Part shown: positions 43,627 to 52,247 of the stretch, in pieces
Position numbering within the stretch: position 1 is the first letter of the stretch
How the letters are laid out: the number at the start of each line of letters is the position of its first letter
NCBI RefSeq assembly: GCF_003002815.1
Contig: NZ_PVTF01000017.1
Coordinates: forward strand, 1-64,000
From: Umezawaea tangerina
Lineage (GTDB): Bacteria > Actinomycetota > Actinomycetes > Mycobacteriales > Pseudonocardiaceae
Length of the DNA stretch: 64,000 nucleotides
Direction: 5' to 3'
Translations under genes and position numbers: made by a program
Notes under the pieces: model-generated
Databases searched by the model: none
Seen by the model: only the letters and a program-made list of their open reading frames with translations
What the model was told of the DNA's origin: nothing

Positions 43627-44410
43627 CGGTCCTCCCTCCGGTGCGGAACCTCAGCGCCGGTTCACCGGTCCCTGGATCCAGCGGCAACACGGCGATCACC
43701 ACCTGCGGTTCGGTCGGCTCGGGGACCAACGGCACCCAGTCGCCGTCGCCGTCGTCGAACCCGACGAGCAGTCGCGGGGCCGATCCCGGCGACCCGGTCG
43801 CCCGCACCACGACCCCCGTCTCCTCCCTGCCCGCCACCGGATCCCATTCGCGGTAGACGCTCCACCGGACCTCCTGGTCCACCATGGCCAGTGCGGCCAG
43901 GTCGACCGGCAGCAGGACGTCGTGCCAGACGACCTCTTCCGCCTCGTCGCGGTACAGCTCGACCGCCATGGGCCGCGCCCGCAGAGCGGCGACGAGACCG
44001 AGGCCCGCCAGCGACGTCCACAGCCCGTTCGTCCAGGTACCGGACCTCATCTCGACCAGGGGACGCGCCAGCACCCGATCGCGGTACGGCGCCCAAGTCC
44101 GCGCCAGCGCCGTCACCTCGTCCAGGGTGAGCCGGGTGCACCGGGCCTCCGGTCCGCCACCCACGAGTCCGTTCACCACGGCCATCAGCGGCCCGCCCAG
44201 CAGCACCTCCTCGTCCTCGGTGAGCCCGAACCCGATGTCCACCTCCACGAACGTCGGTGGGCCGCCCGTGTCGTCGGCGGCGAATGCGCAGGCCAGCCCC
44301 CGTCGCGGTCGACCGAACACCGTCGGTTCCACGGTGGACAGCGTCACCTGCACCCGGCCGGGGATCGGAAGGTAGTCGACCCGTGCGAACCCGTCCCACG
44401 CCGTCAGCAC
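43619..44410 (-). CDS. first gene of the CHAT operon, unknown function
   Basis: From the GTG at 44410 (AGGAG four bases upstream) the protein has 263 residues; an ATG at 44443 would add 11. It is rich in predicted beta strands (TAWDGFARVDYLPIPGRVQVTLSTVEPTVFG, VHDVLLPVDLAALA-like segments) and acidic loops. No known motif is visible. It overlaps the 544-residue gene by eight bases, so it belongs to the same unit. The absence of membrane segments makes it a cytoplasmic partner. Confidence 0.55.
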   Translation of the reverse strand: MLTAWDGFARVDYLPIPGRVQVTLSTVEPTVFGRPRRGLACAFAADDTGGPPTFVEVDIGFGLTEDEEVLLGGPLMAVVNGLVGGGPEARCTRLTLDEVTALARTWAPYRDRVLARPLVEMRSGTWTNGLWTSLAGLGLVAALRARPMAVELYRDEAEEVVWHDVLLPVDLAALAMVDQEVRWSVYREWDPVAGREETGVVVRATGSPGSAPRLLVGFDDGDGDWVPLVPEPTEPQVVIAVLPLDPGTGEPALRFRTGGRTDG

Positions 44411-44586
44411 CGGTCTCCTGCCCGACGGACGACTCGACCCCATGGGGACAGCCGTCGCCTGCCCGCGAACAACAGACCTCGCGCGTCCGACCCGCCGCCA
44501 ACGGATGTCAGCGAGATCCGATCACGCGACGAGGCGTGCCCCCGAGGGCGCTTCGCGGCGTGGTCGGCCGACGAGAGGCGGAGCCC

Positions 44587-44745
44587 ATGTCCGGACAACA
44601 CGAGGGAACGACACCCGAAGAGAGGCGCCGGAGGCGGAAGGCCGCCATCGTCCGGTGGTCCGCCGCAGGGCGCTGGGTGCTGCGGGTGGCCCTGCTGGTA
44701 CACAAGGTCGTGGAGATCGTGGTGGACTCCTTCCCCGACAGCTAG
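44587..44745 (+). CDS. possible 52-residue small basic protein
   Basis: A reading frame from ATG 44587 gives MSGQHEGTTPEERRRRRKAA, then an amphipathic helix IVRWSAAGRWVLRVALLVHKVVEIVVDSFPDS. The Arg cluster followed by a hydrophobic helix resembles small membrane-active or antitoxin-like peptides. GAGAGGCGGAG lies upstream. It sits alone on the plus strand between two leftward operons. Codon use is plausible, but the length makes it uncertain. Confidence 0.4.
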   Translation: MSGQHEGTTPEERRRRRKAAIVRWSAAGRWVLRVALLVHKVVEIVVDSFPDS

Positions 44746-44867
44746 CGCGAGGTGGTCCGGCGCCCTCCTCCGGCGCCGGACCGCTCGCTCCCCGAGGACG
44801 CGTGCGGGGCGTCGACGCACGCGAAGGCGCGGAGGTTCCTTGCTGTGCACGGGATCCCTTCGACTGC

Positions 44868-46412
44868 TCAACCGAGCACGACTCGGCGATTGCCACCGGG
44901 CCTGTCCGCCGTGGAGCGGGGTTTGCCGGACGCGGGGATGGCGCGGTCGCGGAGCTGGCGGACCTCCTCGACCCTTTCCGGCGCCGATCGCAGCAGGGGG
45001 ACGACGTTGTGGAACGAGCCGAAGTAGTAGTCGAGGGGCACATTCGCGTCACCGACACGCACGGCTTCGTAGCCGATCTCGGCCACCGCGGCCTGCAAGT
45101 CCGAACCGGAGAAGCCGTCGCTGAGGTGCACGAGTTTCTCCAGCACCTCCTCGGGCACCGGGACCCTCAGGTACTTGCGCAGGTAGATCTGGATGATCTC
45201 CCGCCGTTCCTCGGTCTCCGGCAGGTCGACGAAGAACATGTCGTCGAACCGGCCGCTGCGCAGCAGTTCCGGTGGCAGCGAGCGGACGTCGTTGGCGGTG
45301 GCGACCACGAACACCCTGGATCGGGACTCCTGCAACCAGTAGAGGAACTGTCCGACCAGCCGCGTGGTGACACCGGTGCTGTCGGACCCGGAACCCGCCA
45401 GGCCCTTCTCGATCTCGTCGATCCACAGCACGCAGGGCGCCACGGTATCGGCGGTGTTCAGCGCCTCGCGGAACCTGTTCTCCGACTGGCCGACGTAGTG
45501 GCCGAGGATCGACCCCATGTCCAGTCGGTAGAGGGGGAGCTGCCAGTCGGACGCGATCGCCTTGGCGGACAGCGACTTCCCGCAGCCGGGCACACCGACC
45601 AGCAGCACGCCGCGCGGCGGCCGCATCCCGCGGTCGCGCAGGTCCATGGTGAGCAGCGGGCGTTTGCGGTCCAACCACTGCCTCAGCCCGGAGAGTCCGC
45701 CGACCTGGTGGTCGCCCGCCTTCAGCGAGACCCGCTCGATCCCGGACAGCTCGCTGAAGATGGAGTCCTTGGCCTGGCTCAACCCCAGCAGGTCCTCCTT
45801 GGTGACGGACTTCTTCACCACGAACGTAGCCAGGATGTTCAGCGCCTCGATCTTGGTGACACCCGCCAGGATCGACGCGGCCTGGTCGAAGTCCGCGGGC
45901 TCCCACTCGATCCGGATCGCGCTGGAGTACGGGTGGAGGAAGACCTCGATCTCGTGGCGCATCTCGTCGAGGTCGGGCAGGTCGAGCGAGACCGCCATCC
46001 CCATGCGCTGCAACGAGTTCCACACCGGGTCGGAGGTGATGACCACCATGCAGCCACCGTGCTCCTCGGCGAGCGTGGCCAGGTCGGCGAAGCGCCGGGA
46101 CACGTCGTTGTCCTCGGACAGGTGCTGCACGTCGGTGAAGACCACGGTCAGGTTCGACCTCGCCTGGAACCATTCGCCTGCCAGGTCGAGCGCGCCGAGC
46201 AGCGACTTGTCGTCCGCGACGACCTGCTTGGTCTTCAGGTCGCGCAGCCCCTGGCTGAGCGTGTGCACCATGATGTCGAGTTGCTTCCGCTGGGCGAGCT
46301 CGCCCAGGATGTCCAGCACGCGCCCGCGTTCGACGGTCCGCACGGTCACGAACGGGATCCGGGCGAGCAGGTACGACTCGATCCTGGCCTTGGTCTCCGC
46401 CCCGTTGGGCAT
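44868..46412 (-). CDS. Ycf46-like AAA+ ATPase
   Basis: The 514-residue protein has a degenerate N-terminal ATPase-like half (1-230: TVVFTDVQHLSED, MVVITSDPVWNSL). The active AAA+ module has Walker A GVPGCGKS (273-280), Walker B LWIDEIEKG (around 331-337), sensor 1 VVATANDV and Arg fingers in LLRSGRFDDMF. This two-part plan is that of Ycf46-type ATPases. It should act as a hexameric remodelling machine. It is the last gene of a five-gene leftward operon, 14 bases after the 171-residue gene, with AAAGGAAC as ribosome site. Confidence 0.88.
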   Translation of the reverse strand: MPNGAETKARIESYLLARIPFVTVRTVERGRVLDILGELAQRKQLDIMVHTLSQGLRDLKTKQVVADDKSLLGALDLAGEWFQARSNLTVVFTDVQHLSEDNDVSRRFADLATLAEEHGGCMVVITSDPVWNSLQRMGMAVSLDLPDLDEMRHEIEVFLHPYSSAIRIEWEPADFDQAASILAGVTKIEALNILATFVVKKSVTKEDLLGLSQAKDSIFSELSGIERVSLKAGDHQVGGLSGLRQWLDRKRPLLTMDLRDRGMRPPRGVLLVGVPGCGKSLSAKAIASDWQLPLYRLDMGSILGHYVGQSENRFREALNTADTVAPCVLWIDEIEKGLAGSGSDSTGVTTRLVGQFLYWLQESRSRVFVVATANDVRSLPPELLRSGRFDDMFFVDLPETEERREIIQIYLRKYLRVPVPEEVLEKLVHLSDGFSGSDLQAAVAEIGYEAVRVGDANVPLDYYFGSFHNVVPLLRSAPERVEEVRQLRDRAIPASGKPRSTADRPGGNRRVVLG

Positions 46413-46426
46413 GCCTGCTGTTCCTT

Positions 46427-46942
46427 TCAGAGGATGACGCGTCGGCCGGTCGTGGTACCCGGCGTCCTGGCTGGAGGGCGCTTCCGGGTCAACGCGGGTA
46501 CCAGGCTGTTCATCCGGATCGCTGACTGGAGTTCGATCGGTGCGTGCCGGGCCGAGTCCTCCAGACTCCGCTGCGCCGAACGCACCGTCTGTTCGAGGGC
46601 CTCAGCCAGGCTCTTCCTCAGCTCGGCCGGGAACCGGGGATGTTCGGTGAGGTCGCGCAGCGGGGCGAGCAGCGTGCGGGCGTTGCCCAGCACCACCGCG
46701 ATCGTCGTGGCGGCCCTGGCCGGGTCCATGGTCAACAGCTGCTGGTCGCGCCGCAGCGCCTCGCTCCACCGGCGCTGCCGCTGGTGGAACGCCTCGGCGA
46801 CTTGCCGCAGCAGCCGGTCCGCCATCTCCGGCCCCATCTTCTCGTCGATGACCGGCAGGTGGTCGAAGGGCAGGTCCTCCCCGCGGCCGAAGGCCTCCAG
46901 CCAGCTCTTCCACGCCGCGTAGGGCCCGGGAGTGCGCAGCAC
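46427..46942 (-). CDS. helical partner of the Ycf46-like ATPase
   Basis: The 171-residue, mostly helical protein starts MLRTPGPYAAWKSWLEAFGRGEDLPFDHLPVID and includes ADRLLRQVAEAFHQRQRRWSEALRRD. The basic end is RKRPPARTPGTTTGRR. I recognise no family. The GTG start at 46942 has GGAGGTAAC upstream, formed by the stop region of the 57-residue gene. It lies 14 bases before the AAA+ gene and is probably its substrate adaptor or regulator. Confidence 0.65.
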   Translation of the reverse strand: MLRTPGPYAAWKSWLEAFGRGEDLPFDHLPVIDEKMGPEMADRLLRQVAEAFHQRQRRWSEALRRDQQLLTMDPARAATTIAVVLGNARTLLAPLRDLTEHPRFPAELRKSLAEALEQTVRSAQRSLEDSARHAPIELQSAIRMNSLVPALTRKRPPARTPGTTTGRRVIL

Positions 46943-46946
46943 GGCG

Positions 46947-47120
46947 TTACCTCCGCCGGTGACGCCGGTCGAGGAACTCCGCGGGCGGCAGCAGATCCCA
47001 CTGGGGCAACGCCAACGCCAGCTCGCCGTCGACTGCCGCCTGCCGTGCGATCGCGGTCCCACGCTCCGGCGAGGCGTCGTGCCGCGGCCGGTTCTCACCA
47101 TCCAGCACAGGTCCTGGCAT
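46947..47120 (-). CDS. 57-residue hidden gene in the AAA+ operon
   Basis: An ATG at 47120 preceded by GCGAGGAGCG opens 57 codons: MPGPVLDGENRPRHDASPER, ..., GELALALPQWDLLPPAEFLD, ending RRHRRR and TAA at 46949-46947. It exactly fills the gap between the 578-residue gene (three bases upstream) and the 171-residue gene (four bases downstream), so a real gene is likely. The ALPQWDLLPPAEF patch looks like a conserved docking peptide and the tail is basic. Function unknown; a tether to the ATPase complex is a guess. Confidence 0.6.
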   Translation of the reverse strand: MPGPVLDGENRPRHDASPERGTAIARQAAVDGELALALPQWDLLPPAEFLDRRHRRR

Positions 47121-47123
47121 GTG

Positions 47124-48860
47124 TCACGCTCCTCGCTTCTGGTCCGGGGCCAAGGCCGCGAACGCCGTGCTGTTGAGCCCTTCCACGTACTGGCGGAACC
47201 CCTGGGCCGCGGCCAACTCCTGTTCCCACTCGGCGCGCAGGTCGACGAGTTCGGCGATGCCGCCCCGCAGCCGGGCGAGCGCGACGGCTTTGCGCTGCTC
47301 CCCTTGTCTCCTGATCTCGGCCCGGCGGGCGGGCAGGCCACGGGCCTGCACGGCCGCCCAGCCGCCCAGGCCCCCGGCGACGAGGATCATGAAGACCGCG
47401 AAGCCGACGCTGCCGCCGAACGCCGACAGCAGGGCGAACAGCAGCGCGAACCCGGCGCCGATCGCGGCGGCCAGCGGCCCGCCGGTGAACCTCACCTTCG
47501 CCACGGCCCGATCGGTCTGGCGGTCGATGTGCCTGGCCAGGCCCGCGACGAGGTGCTGTTCGCCGGTGGCACCGTCGATCGTGCCGCGCCACCCCTCGAG
47601 AGTGACCTCCACCTCGGAGGGCACCGTGGCCAGGTTGCCCGCCTCGAGGCGGCCCGCGGCCTGCACGATCCAGTCCCTCGCCAGCGCCACCGCGAATCGG
47701 CGCGTGCCCAACGACGCTCCCGCCTTCTCCGCGTGCAGCGCGGCATTGCTGATCAGCGTGAGGAAGTCGACGGTGGCCTCGTGCAGCGGGTCGGCCACGC
47801 GCATAGCCGTCGCGGCGGCGACCTTGTCCCCATCCGCGTCGATGATCGCCTGGAGCGTGGCCTCCTTCCGCCGCAGCGGCGCCTCCTCGAGGTCGAAGTT
47901 GGTGACCAGCTTGGCGAGGATGTCGTCGACCCGCTTGTGCAGGTCGTCGCTCTGCGGGACGGGGCCGGAGAACATCTGCCGGAACATCGCCTCGGCCGCG
48001 CCGTGCACGGTTGCGCCCTCGTACAGCTCCTTGAGCCGCGGCCAGGTCGGGCTGATCGACGGCAGCACCGTGTAGCGCGGGTCGACCGGCCGCCGCAGGG
48101 TGTCGAGCATCTCGGCCCACCTGCCCACCTGCTTGTCGACGATCCCCTGGTCGGAGCAGAGGCGGTCGTACCACTCGCTCATCTGCTCCAGCACAAGGGG
48201 TTTGGCCTCGTGGCCGAACGCGCCCGTGCTCACCGCGTCGAGGACGACGGTGAACTCCCGGGACAGCTTCGACGGATCCTGCCTGGCCGTGTACTGGCGC
48301 AGCCACCGTGCGGTCGCCTCGTTGCGTTGATGCCTGCGCAGCACCAGGGCGAAGAACAGCGATGCCTTGTCGTTGTCCCGGCGCACCGCCTCCCCGAGCG
48401 CCTTGCCCGCCAGCGCCTCGTCATCCCGGATCCAGGCCGCGATCGCCACCAGCGCGGGCGCGAGCCAGTAGTTCGGCGTGAGCAGCATCAGCTCCTCGGA
48501 GAGCTGGCGCATCGTGCCGTGGGAGACGATGCCGACGTCGAGCGCCTGCAGGGTGCCGGTGGCCAGCCTGCGCACATCGGAGAACTGGCCGAAGTTTGTC
48601 GTCAGCTCTTGGCGCACCTCGATGATCCCGGTGGACGCGATCTGCAGGTTGTGCCGCAGCTCGTCGCGTCGCGTGTACTCCTCGAACCTGGCGCTCAGGT
48701 CCTGCAGCTCGCTGCGGGTCTGGTCCTGGGTCGCGGCCACCTGCGTGATGGAGCCCTGCAGCACCAACTGCTGCCTGTTCAGCTCGACCTGCGCGTTGCT
48801 GACGTTGTTCACCGCGTTGATGAGGTTTCTCGCCTGGGCATCGCTCATCGCGTTGTCCAT
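47124..48860 (-). CDS. coiled-coil membrane protein of the AAA+ operon
   Basis: The 578-residue protein has an N-terminal coiled coil (RNLINAVNNVSNAQVELNRQ, then DLSARFEEYTRRDELRHN) and a long helical body. A hairpin of two membrane segments (IGAGFALLFALLSAFGG / VGFAVFMILVAGGLGGWAAV, about 455-500) and a charged helical end follow. Its ATG overlaps the upstream stop (TGATG). The topology fits a membrane-anchored scaffold or pore controlled by the AAA+ ATPase. I do not recognise a named family. Confidence 0.68.
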   Translation of the reverse strand: MDNAMSDAQARNLINAVNNVSNAQVELNRQQLVLQGSITQVAATQDQTRSELQDLSARFEEYTRRDELRHNLQIASTGIIEVRQELTTNFGQFSDVRRLATGTLQALDVGIVSHGTMRQLSEELMLLTPNYWLAPALVAIAAWIRDDEALAGKALGEAVRRDNDKASLFFALVLRRHQRNEATARWLRQYTARQDPSKLSREFTVVLDAVSTGAFGHEAKPLVLEQMSEWYDRLCSDQGIVDKQVGRWAEMLDTLRRPVDPRYTVLPSISPTWPRLKELYEGATVHGAAEAMFRQMFSGPVPQSDDLHKRVDDILAKLVTNFDLEEAPLRRKEATLQAIIDADGDKVAAATAMRVADPLHEATVDFLTLISNAALHAEKAGASLGTRRFAVALARDWIVQAAGRLEAGNLATVPSEVEVTLEGWRGTIDGATGEQHLVAGLARHIDRQTDRAVAKVRFTGGPLAAAIGAGFALLFALLSAFGGSVGFAVFMILVAGGLGGWAAVQARGLPARRAEIRRQGEQRKAVALARLRGGIAELVDLRAEWEQELAAAQGFRQYVEGLNSTAFAALAPDQKRGA

Positions 48861-49345
48861 CAGTCACTCCCCAGTGCGACGGTCGAGCCGTCGGGTCGTA
48901 CGCAGACCATCCGGTCGGCGTAGACCTCGATGGCGAGGTACGCGTCGGAGGAGGCCATCGTCCTGGCCTTCTCCAGCCCGCCCGGCAACTCCTGGCCGGT
49001 GCGGTAGTGCTCGATGATCCCGCCGTCCGTCGCCAGCGTGTGCACCTCGAACGGGGGCCCGAGGTGGCACTTGCCGACGATCCCGATCGGGACCGCGCAG
49101 TACTTCTCGTGGAACTCGCGGCGGATGTCGTCGACCAGCTTCCCGACCTCCACCGCCCCGATGCGCCCCGAACCGTCCAGCGCCCGGATCGCCCGCAGGT
49201 AGGAGTCGGACCGGCGGGCGGTGCGCATGCGCCCACCCGCTCCGGCGGTCGACCTCGTGGTCGGTCCGGACAGGCCGGTCGACGTCGTGGTCCTGTTGAT
49301 CAATGGCCGCGGCACGACACCAGCTTCCTGAGCAGTACTGTCCAT
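48860..49345 (-). CDS. first gene of the AAA+ operon, small alpha/beta protein
   Basis: From the ATG at 49345 the protein has 161 residues. The first 45 are Thr/Ser/Arg-rich and probably disordered. The rest reads as a compact domain (LDGSGRIGAVEVGKLVDDIRREFHEKYCAVPIGIVGKCHLGPPFEVHTL, then MASSDAYLAIEVYADRMVCVRPDG). It overlaps the 578-residue gene (TGATG) and so belongs to the same operon. Function unknown. The promoter of the five-gene unit should be in 49346-49494, next to the stop of the zinc-ribbon gene. Confidence 0.6.
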   Translation of the reverse strand: MDSTAQEAGVVPRPLINRTTTSTGLSGPTTRSTAGAGGRMRTARRSDSYLRAIRALDGSGRIGAVEVGKLVDDIRREFHEKYCAVPIGIVGKCHLGPPFEVHTLATDGGIIEHYRTGQELPGGLEKARTMASSDAYLAIEVYADRMVCVRPDGSTVALGSD

Positions 49346-49494
49346 TAAGGGCCGATTCGGAACGGGGCGATCGTCGTGGGAGTCATCGTGCCGAGCTCGC
49401 GAACCATTACCGGTCTTGATCGGTGTCGAAAGAACTTTGGTTGCAGGACAAGGGATAGAGTTACTACGATTCACTCGTCCGGGCTAATTTTCCG

Positions 49495-50247
49495 CTAATT
49501 GCGGAATATGAGCGACCAAACCGTGCTCGCGGCGGCCGCGGCCCACACCACGATGATCGCGATCGATGTTGCCCGAGCCACCGTGCACGAGGTCGGCGGT
49601 CGGCCGGTCGTCGTGTCGCCGGTCGTCGTCGACACCAAGTGGCGCAACAGGATCACGCCGGATTTGGTGCGCCGCCCATACACGTCGACGATGTCGCCCA
49701 CGGCGGGTGGCGACGGTGCCCACCTACCCCGGACGGCGCACTCGTGCTCGACCCCGGTGATGTCCTTGACCCACAGGAACCGCAGATCTGCGGTTCGCGA
49801 CAGCACAACGGCCCGCATCGGCAGCACCAACGGCCACAGCACCGAACCTCCCGCCAGCCGTCTGTCGTCGGTGGGGAGGGTCGTCCGGAGCAGTACGCCC
49901 AGCACCACCAGGACCACCACGCACAACGCCGTGACCAGCAATGACCGTTGTAACAGGGCGAGATTGCCCACCAGTGGCGCTGCGACCAGGCCGCACAGGG
50001 TGAGCACCGCGGCGGTCGCGGTCAGGGCTGTGGTCCTCCGCCCCACTGCCGGCACCTGGCGGACGACGCCGAACCGGATCACCGTCCCGGTCGTGACCCT
50101 GCCGGGTACCACCACGTCCTTTCTCGACCGCGGAGGAATCGACGGGACATCGACAACGGGATTGGGAGAGGAGGATCCCCCGCAGGAAGGACATTGGACA
50201 TCCTTGCTGCTCAAGGGTTTTCCACAAAGCGGGCAGTAGGTGATCAC
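49495..50247 (-). CDS. zinc-ribbon membrane protein
   Basis: From the GTG at 50247 (GAGGAG upstream) the 250-residue protein starts ITYCPLCGKPLSSKDVQCPSCGG, a four-Cys zinc ribbon. Two adjacent membrane segments follow (LTATAAVLTLCGLVAAPLVG; LLVTALCVVVLVVLGVLL), then a small beta domain with VGDIVDVYGRRTKSGVILL and a third membrane segment near the end. Zinc ribbon plus membrane helices often mark sensors or anchors in signalling clusters. It is divergent from the proline-rich membrane protein, with which it may work. Confidence 0.65.
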   Translation of the reverse strand: MITYCPLCGKPLSSKDVQCPSCGGSSSPNPVVDVPSIPPRSRKDVVVPGRVTTGTVIRFGVVRQVPAVGRRTTALTATAAVLTLCGLVAAPLVGNLALLQRSLLVTALCVVVLVVLGVLLRTTLPTDDRRLAGGSVLWPLVLPMRAVVLSRTADLRFLWVKDITGVEHECAVRGRWAPSPPAVGDIVDVYGRRTKSGVILLRHLVSTTTGDTTTGRPPTSCTVARATSIAIIVVWAAAAASTVWSLIFRN

Positions 50248-50381
50248 AGCTGTGGACTCCTCACCATGCGGCGCAGGGAGAAACATCGGGCCGAGTGTCG
50301 GCGATTGTGTCGGGTGAGTGGGAAATCCGGAAGTTGCCGACCAGGTCGAATTCCGGCGAGCATGAGGAGGATCCGTCACCT

Positions 50382-51176
50382 ATGGACGACTCGCCGCTGT
50401 GGGGGCCGCCGCGGGCTCCGGGGGCGCCACCACCCCCACCTCTGCCGCGCTTGGAGGCTCTCGAACAGCTACCGCCACCGTCCTACGACCCCGTACCACC
50501 GCCGGCCCAGCCGTCCCGGACGAACGGCCCGGTGATCATGCTCATCGCGGGCATCGCGGCGTTCCTGGTCGTCGCGGGAGTGGTCGTCGTGATCGCGATG
50601 CGCGCCGACCGCACCACCGATGCGGCCGCGGTCGACGGCGCCCCGATCCCGATCACCTCGACTTCGATGTACAGGCAACCGGCCACCGCTATTCCGACCA
50701 CGAGGACCACCACGCCGCCCCCCTCCACGACGATCCCGCCCGGCTACCGCGAGGTGACAGGCCCCGGCGGCATCATCGTCGGCATCCCACGCGACTGGCA
50801 GGTCAGACCCGGCGCCGTCCCCTCCAACCAGCAGGCCGACGACCCGACCTCACCGGGCGACCTCCTGCGCTTCGGCGGGAGCCCCTCGACCACGTCGTCC
50901 CTGCTGGAGTCCGTCGCGCAGAACGAGACCGACAACAGCGGCATCAAGGACGGCTACCAACGCCTGAAGCTGCAACGCGCGTCCACCCAAGCCGGCCTGG
51001 AGGCCGTCGAATGGGAGTTCCTCTTCGCCAAGGACGGCGGCACCAGACACGCTCGCGGTCTCTTCTGGCGGCTCAACGGCACCGACTTCGTCGTCTACGC
51101 TTCAGGCTCCACCACGACCTGGCCCCGAGTGCAACCGGTCTTCGAGGTGATGGTGAGAACCGCCGGACCGAAGTGA
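50382..51176 (+). CDS. proline-rich single-pass membrane protein
   Basis: The 264-residue protein has a Pro-rich cytoplasmic head (GPPRAPGAPPPPPLPRLEALEQLPPP), one membrane helix (51-73, VIMLIAGIAAFLVVAGVVVV) and a Thr/Pro linker. The extracellular domain (YREVTGPGGIIVGIPRDWQV, ending VQPVFEVMVRTA) resembles the DUF/serine-kinase-associated sensor domains that follow Pro-rich linkers in actinobacteria. GAGGAGG lies about 11 bases before the ATG. It is divergent from the zinc-ribbon membrane protein. No catalytic motif is seen. Confidence 0.68.
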   Translation: MDDSPLWGPPRAPGAPPPPPLPRLEALEQLPPPSYDPVPPPAQPSRTNGPVIMLIAGIAAFLVVAGVVVVIAMRADRTTDAAAVDGAPIPITSTSMYRQPATAIPTTRTTTPPPSTTIPPGYREVTGPGGIIVGIPRDWQVRPGAVPSNQQADDPTSPGDLLRFGGSPSTTSSLLESVAQNETDNSGIKDGYQRLKLQRASTQAGLEAVEWEFLFAKDGGTRHARGLFWRLNGTDFVVYASGSTTTWPRVQPVFEVMVRTAGPK

Positions 51177-51355
51177 CCCTCGTGGGCAACCGATGGACAT
51201 CGCCTCGCGCCCGCTTGACCGCCGGACCTTGACGCGCGTTCGGCGCGACCTGGTTCTACCAGCGGAAACGCTTGATCCGCAGCGGCGCGCGTGGGTGTGG
51301 TCGCGTCGACCGCGGGTCCGTGCGCTTCGCCGCTCCCGCTCAGTACCCTCCGGGC

Positions 51356-52075
51356 ATGAGCCGCGCCAGGCAGACCGTCACGCTCACCGCAGACCTCGTG
51401 ATCCTGACGATCCGGGACGGCACCCTCTGCGTGTTGGTCGTGGAACGGGGGAACGAGCCGTTCGAAGGGCGGCTCGCACTGCCGGGTGGCTTCCTCCGGG
51501 GAGGTGAAAACCTCGATGAGACCGCCGCGCGGGAACTCTGCGAGGAGACCGGCGTCAGGGCTGAGAAGCTCCACCTCCAGCAGGTCGGCGTCTACTCGGA
51601 TCCTGAACGGGATCCCCGGCGACCCAGGGTGGTGACGTGCGCCTACCTGGCCATCGCGCCCGACCTGCCGCTGCCCACGGCGGGCTCCGACGCCCGGTCC
51701 GCCCGGTGGGCGCCGGTTGGCGTGGTCGAGAGCACCGGGTTGGCGTTCGACCACGACCAGATCCTGCGAGACGCGGTGGAACTGGCGCGTGCCGAACTCC
51801 AGTTCCGCACGATCGCGACGGCGTTCTGCGGCGATGACTTCACGATCGGTGAGCTGCGCGAGGTCTACGAGGTGATCTGGGGGGTGACGCTGGACAAGCC
51901 GAACTTCCACAGGAAGGTCACCGAGGCGGACGGCTTTCTCGTTCCGACGGGTGGCAAGCGCCCCGTCGCCAACGGCCGTCCGGCCGCGCTCTACCGCGCC
52001 GGCGACGCGGAGCTGCTCGCACCGCCGATGATGAGGCCGCGGTCGACGACACCTGAGCGCTCGCGCGGCCGCTGA
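51356..52075 (+). CDS. NrtR-like Nudix protein with winged-helix C-terminus
   Basis: The 239-residue protein joins a Nudix domain with an intact box (GGFLRGGENLDETAARELCE followed by ETG) to a C-terminal winged helix (FTIGELREVYEVIWGVTLDKPNFHRKV, GRPAALYR). This is the NrtR plan: regulators of NAD metabolism that bind ADP-ribose-like ligands. An intact Nudix box means it may also hydrolyse its ligand. TACCCT six bases before the ATG suggests a leaderless transcript. A related protein is encoded at 52687-53421. Confidence 0.8.
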   Translation: MSRARQTVTLTADLVILTIRDGTLCVLVVERGNEPFEGRLALPGGFLRGGENLDETAARELCEETGVRAEKLHLQQVGVYSDPERDPRRPRVVTCAYLAIAPDLPLPTAGSDARSARWAPVGVVESTGLAFDHDQILRDAVELARAELQFRTIATAFCGDDFTIGELREVYEVIWGVTLDKPNFHRKVTEADGFLVPTGGKRPVANGRPAALYRAGDAELLAPPMMRPRSTTPERSRGR

Positions 52076-52161
52076 GCGCCGCGACCACCACCAGGGCGAA
52101 GGTGGCGGCCCGCACGGCGACACCGGGCGAACAGTAGATCTCCACGATGCGCTCTGCTGGT

Positions 52162-52176
52162 TTGTCGTAATGACAA
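52162..52176. promoter_or_regulatory. palindrome TTGTC-GTAAT-GACAA (NrtR-like site 1)
   Basis: This is a perfect 5+5 inverted repeat in the region between the two plus-strand Nudix genes. It resembles site 2 at 52217-52229 and site 3 at 53523-53535, so it is one of a family of shared sites probably bound by an NrtR-like regulator encoded here. Confidence 0.5.
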
Positions 52177-52212
52177 TTGGCTCAGCACAGCCAAGTCATG
52201 CCGTCAAACCAC

Positions 52213-52241
52213 TTGATGTCATAGTGACAATAACCTAGTCT
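52213..52241 (+). promoter_or_regulatory. promoter TTGATG-N17-TAGTCT with embedded TGTCA-TAG-TGACA operator (site 2)
   Basis: TTGATG (52213-52218), a 17-base spacer and TAGTCT (52236-52241) make a good housekeeping promoter. Six bases later comes the ATG of the Nudix gene, so the mRNA would be leaderless. The perfect palindrome TGTCA-TAG-TGACA (52217-52229) overlaps the -35 and spacer, where a repressor would block it. Confidence 0.65.
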
Positions 52242-52247
52242 GATGAC

